Source of the DNA: Lachnospiraceae bacterium
GTDB taxonomy: Bacteria; Bacillota; Clostridia; Lachnospirales; Lachnospiraceae
DNA length: 6,442 nt
Assembly: GCA_003488965.1 (NCBI GenBank)
Contig: DNJW01000360.1
Coordinates: 10,020 to 16,461 of the forward strand
Reading direction: 5' to 3'
This document shows positions 4,896 to 6,442 of the stretch, piece by piece (position 1 is the first letter of the stretch; each line of letters begins with the position of its first letter). The notes beneath the pieces are model-generated. The model was not told where the DNA came from. It worked only from the letters and a program-made list of their open reading frames with translations, and made no database searches. A program made the translations under genes and the position numbers.

Positions 4896-6311
4896 ATGGA
4901 CAGGCCAAAAGAGGAGTGCGGAGTTTTTGGAATGTATGACTTGGACGGCGGCGACGTGGCGGCAACCATTTATTATGGTTTGTTTGCGCTGCAGCATAGA
5001 GGGCAGGAAAGCTGCGGGATTGCTGTCAGCGATACGGGAGGCCCGAAAGGCAGGGTGTTAAGCCGGAAGGAAATGGGACTGTTAAATGAGGTTTTTACAC
5101 CGGAGGCTCTGGAAAAACTGAAAGGAGATATCGGTGTAGGCCATGTCCGTTATTCCACTGCCGGAAGCAGTACAAGGGAAAATGCCCAGCCTCTGGTGCT
5201 GAATTATGTAAAGGGGACTTTGGGACTGGCCCATAACGGAAACCTGATTAATGCGCCCATGTTGCGCCATGAACTGGAGTATACAGGAGCAATTTTTCAG
5301 ACCACTATAGATTCCGAGGTAATTGCTTATCATATTGCCAGGGAGCGTCTCAACTGCGGCAGCGTGGAACAGGCGGTAGGGCGCGCTATGAAGAAAATCA
5401 AGGGAGCATATTCCCTGATTGTAATGTCTCCCCGCAAGCTGATAGGGGCGAGGGATCCTTTCGGCTTCCGTCCGCTTTGCATCGGAAAAAGGGAGAACGC
5501 CTATATTCTTGCATCGGAAACCTGTGCCTTGGATACGGTAGGGGCGGAATATGTACGGGATGTGCTGCCCGGCGAGATTGTTACGATTTCTCCGGAGAAA
5601 GGTATAGAATCCGATACCAGCATGTGCCTTCCTAAAGAGAAGCAGGCAAGATGCGTATTTGAATATATTTATTTTTCCCGTCCGGACAGTTATTTTGACG
5701 GAGTAAGCGTATATAATTCCCGGATTCTTGCAGGCAGGTATCTCGCCATGGATTCGCCGGTGGAAGCGGATTTGGTGGTGGGTGTGCCTGAGTCGGGAAA
5801 CTGTGCGGCATTGGGATATTCTCTTCAGTCAGGGATTCCCTGCGGTCAGGCATTTGTAAAAAATACTTATGTGGGCCGTACTTTTATCAAACCGAAACAG
5901 AAGAACCGGGAAAGCAGCGTAAAGGTGAAACTGAATGTGCTGCGGGAAGCGGTAGCCGGGAAACGGATTATTATGATTGACGATTCCATTGTGCGCGGGA
6001 CAACTTCGGACAGGATTGTCCATATGCTGCGGGAGGCCGGGGCAAAAGAGGTGCACATGCGGGTCAGCTCTCCGCCTTTTTTGTGGCCTTGCTACTTTGG
6101 AACCGATGTGCCTGCAAGAGAACAGCTGATTGCCTATCGGCGTTCGGTAGAAGAAATATGTAAAATCATCGGTGCGGATTCTCTGGCATATTTAAGGGAA
6201 GAACGTTTGGAAGAAATTGCAGGAGGCCTTGGCATATGCAAGGGCTGTTTTAACGGAAAATATCCGATGGAGCCTCCGGGTGAGGATATTAGGGGGAGTT
6301 ACGAAAGGTAG
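4896..6311 (+). CDS. purF: Amidophosphoribosyltransferase (glutamine PRPP amidotransferase)
   Basis: 471 aa from ATG 4896, chosen for GAGGG (4885-4889) six bases upstream and a typical N-terminus; an in-frame TTG at 4845 lies in the repeat. PurF makes 5-phosphoribosylamine from PRPP and glutamine, the committed first step of purine synthesis, in the cytosol. The first seven residues look like a propeptide removed to expose Cys8 (CGVFG), the N-terminal nucleophile of the class II glutaminase domain. Other glutaminase motifs are HRGQES (34-39), GHVRYSTAG (82-90) and LAHNGN (111-116). The phosphoribosyltransferase half carries VPESG, KNTYVGRTF and the PRPP loop IIMIDDSIVRGTT (358-370). Cys243, Cys399, Cys448 and Cys451 match the four ligands of the [4Fe-4S] cluster known from the Bacillus-type enzyme, which makes it oxygen-sensitive and implies feedback-regulated, cluster-dependent stability. 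Complete, no lesions; next to purC in a likely operon. Confidence 0.97.
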   Translation: MDRPKEECGVFGMYDLDGGDVAATIYYGLFALQHRGQESCGIAVSDTGGPKGRVLSRKEMGLLNEVFTPEALEKLKGDIGVGHVRYSTAGSSTRENAQPLVLNYVKGTLGLAHNGNLINAPMLRHELEYTGAIFQTTIDSEVIAYHIARERLNCGSVEQAVGRAMKKIKGAYSLIVMSPRKLIGARDPFGFRPLCIGKRENAYILASETCALDTVGAEYVRDVLPGEIVTISPEKGIESDTSMCLPKEKQARCVFEYIYFSRPDSYFDGVSVYNSRILAGRYLAMDSPVEADLVVGVPESGNCAALGYSLQSGIPCGQAFVKNTYVGRTFIKPKQKNRESSVKVKLNVLREAVAGKRIIMIDDSIVRGTTSDRIVHMLREAGAKEVHMRVSSPPFLWPCYFGTDVPAREQLIAYRRSVEEICKIIGADSLAYLREERLEEIAGGLGICKGCFNGKYPMEPPGEDIRGSYER

Positions 6312-6442
6312 GGTTAAATAAATAGGTAATTGCGAAATACGGTGATTCTGTACTTGTCATTGTGCATCTTGTATATTCCAACACAGACGCGCTTTCGCTC
6401 TGCGATTACCGTAACGGTACGTAAGCTGCCAAAATACGGCAG
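6312..6442. other. Gene-free tail after purF with small palindromes
   Basis: No reading frame with a ribosome binding site is visible in these 131 bases on either strand, and no RNA gene. Three small structures stand out: a hairpin with CAGA (6384-6387), GCG (6389-6391) paired to CGC (6396-6398), TCTG (6399-6402), with one bulged C; an odd palindrome TACCGT-A-ACGGTA (6407-6419); and CTGCC (6426-6430) with GGCAG (6438-6442) at the window edge. None is followed by a T-run within the window, so the purF terminator, if it exists here, is not identified. Confidence 0.4.

Noticed and set aside
1..6442. CRISPR array, tRNA/rRNA gene, transposase or integrase
   Set aside because: No regularly spaced direct repeats, cloverleaf-like sequence, rRNA-like sequence or recombinase motifs were seen on either strand.

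Overview
The window looks like chromosomal DNA from a Gram-positive, low-to-moderate GC Clostridia, most likely a Lachnospiraceae (Blautia/Roseburia-type gut anaerobe). The reasons are Clostridia-type PurC and PurF proteins, strong GGAGG-type ribosome binding sites, frequent AGA/AGG and GGA codons, and lipoproteins with short Gram-positive-style signal peptides. This is a family-level inference from protein character, not a database result. All five confident genes are on the + strand.

Layout. (1) 45-1223: a coiled-coil protein of unknown function with a central pair of membrane helices. (2) 1322-2524 and 2653-3849: two tandem paralogous lipoproteins, each with an N-terminal extracytoplasmic domain and a C-terminal DUF1266-like domain. 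(3) 3850-4042: a purC control region with a near-consensus sigma-A promoter (TTGACT, 17 bp, TATACT). Its roughly 150-nt leader holds three perfect inverted repeats, two of them interleaved, and a possible short upstream reading frame whose stop overlaps the purC start region. (4) 4043-4747: purC (SAICAR synthetase). (5) 4896-6311: purF (glutamine PRPP amidotransferase) with propeptide, catalytic Cys and all four Fe-S ligands. (6) 6312-6442: a gene-free tail with small palindromes.

The most notable non-coding feature is a 127-bp intergenic element present twice: 2522-2648, between the two lipoprotein genes, and 4745-4871, between purC and purF. The copies align without gaps, with 16 differences (about 87% identity). 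Each copy starts at the stop codon of the upstream gene and ends in a Shine-Dalgarno-like G-rich run before the next gene. Inside are a 24-bp near-perfect hairpin, a 10-bp perfect hairpin and a short third stem. Several differences between copies preserve or restore pairing (C-G to T-A, A.A to A-T, T-A to T.G), so the fold appears to be selected, or the element is mobile and folds by design. It looks like a dispersed structured repeat (REP/IRU/MITE-like) or a cis-acting RNA used as gene punctuation.

How the genes work together: purC and purF are both de novo IMP synthesis genes (PurF the first step, PurC a middle step). They are probably co-transcribed from the promoter at 3859-3887, with the structured element between them able to change the relative dosage of PurF. 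The envelope-type genes upstream form a separate unit with no evident link to purine synthesis.
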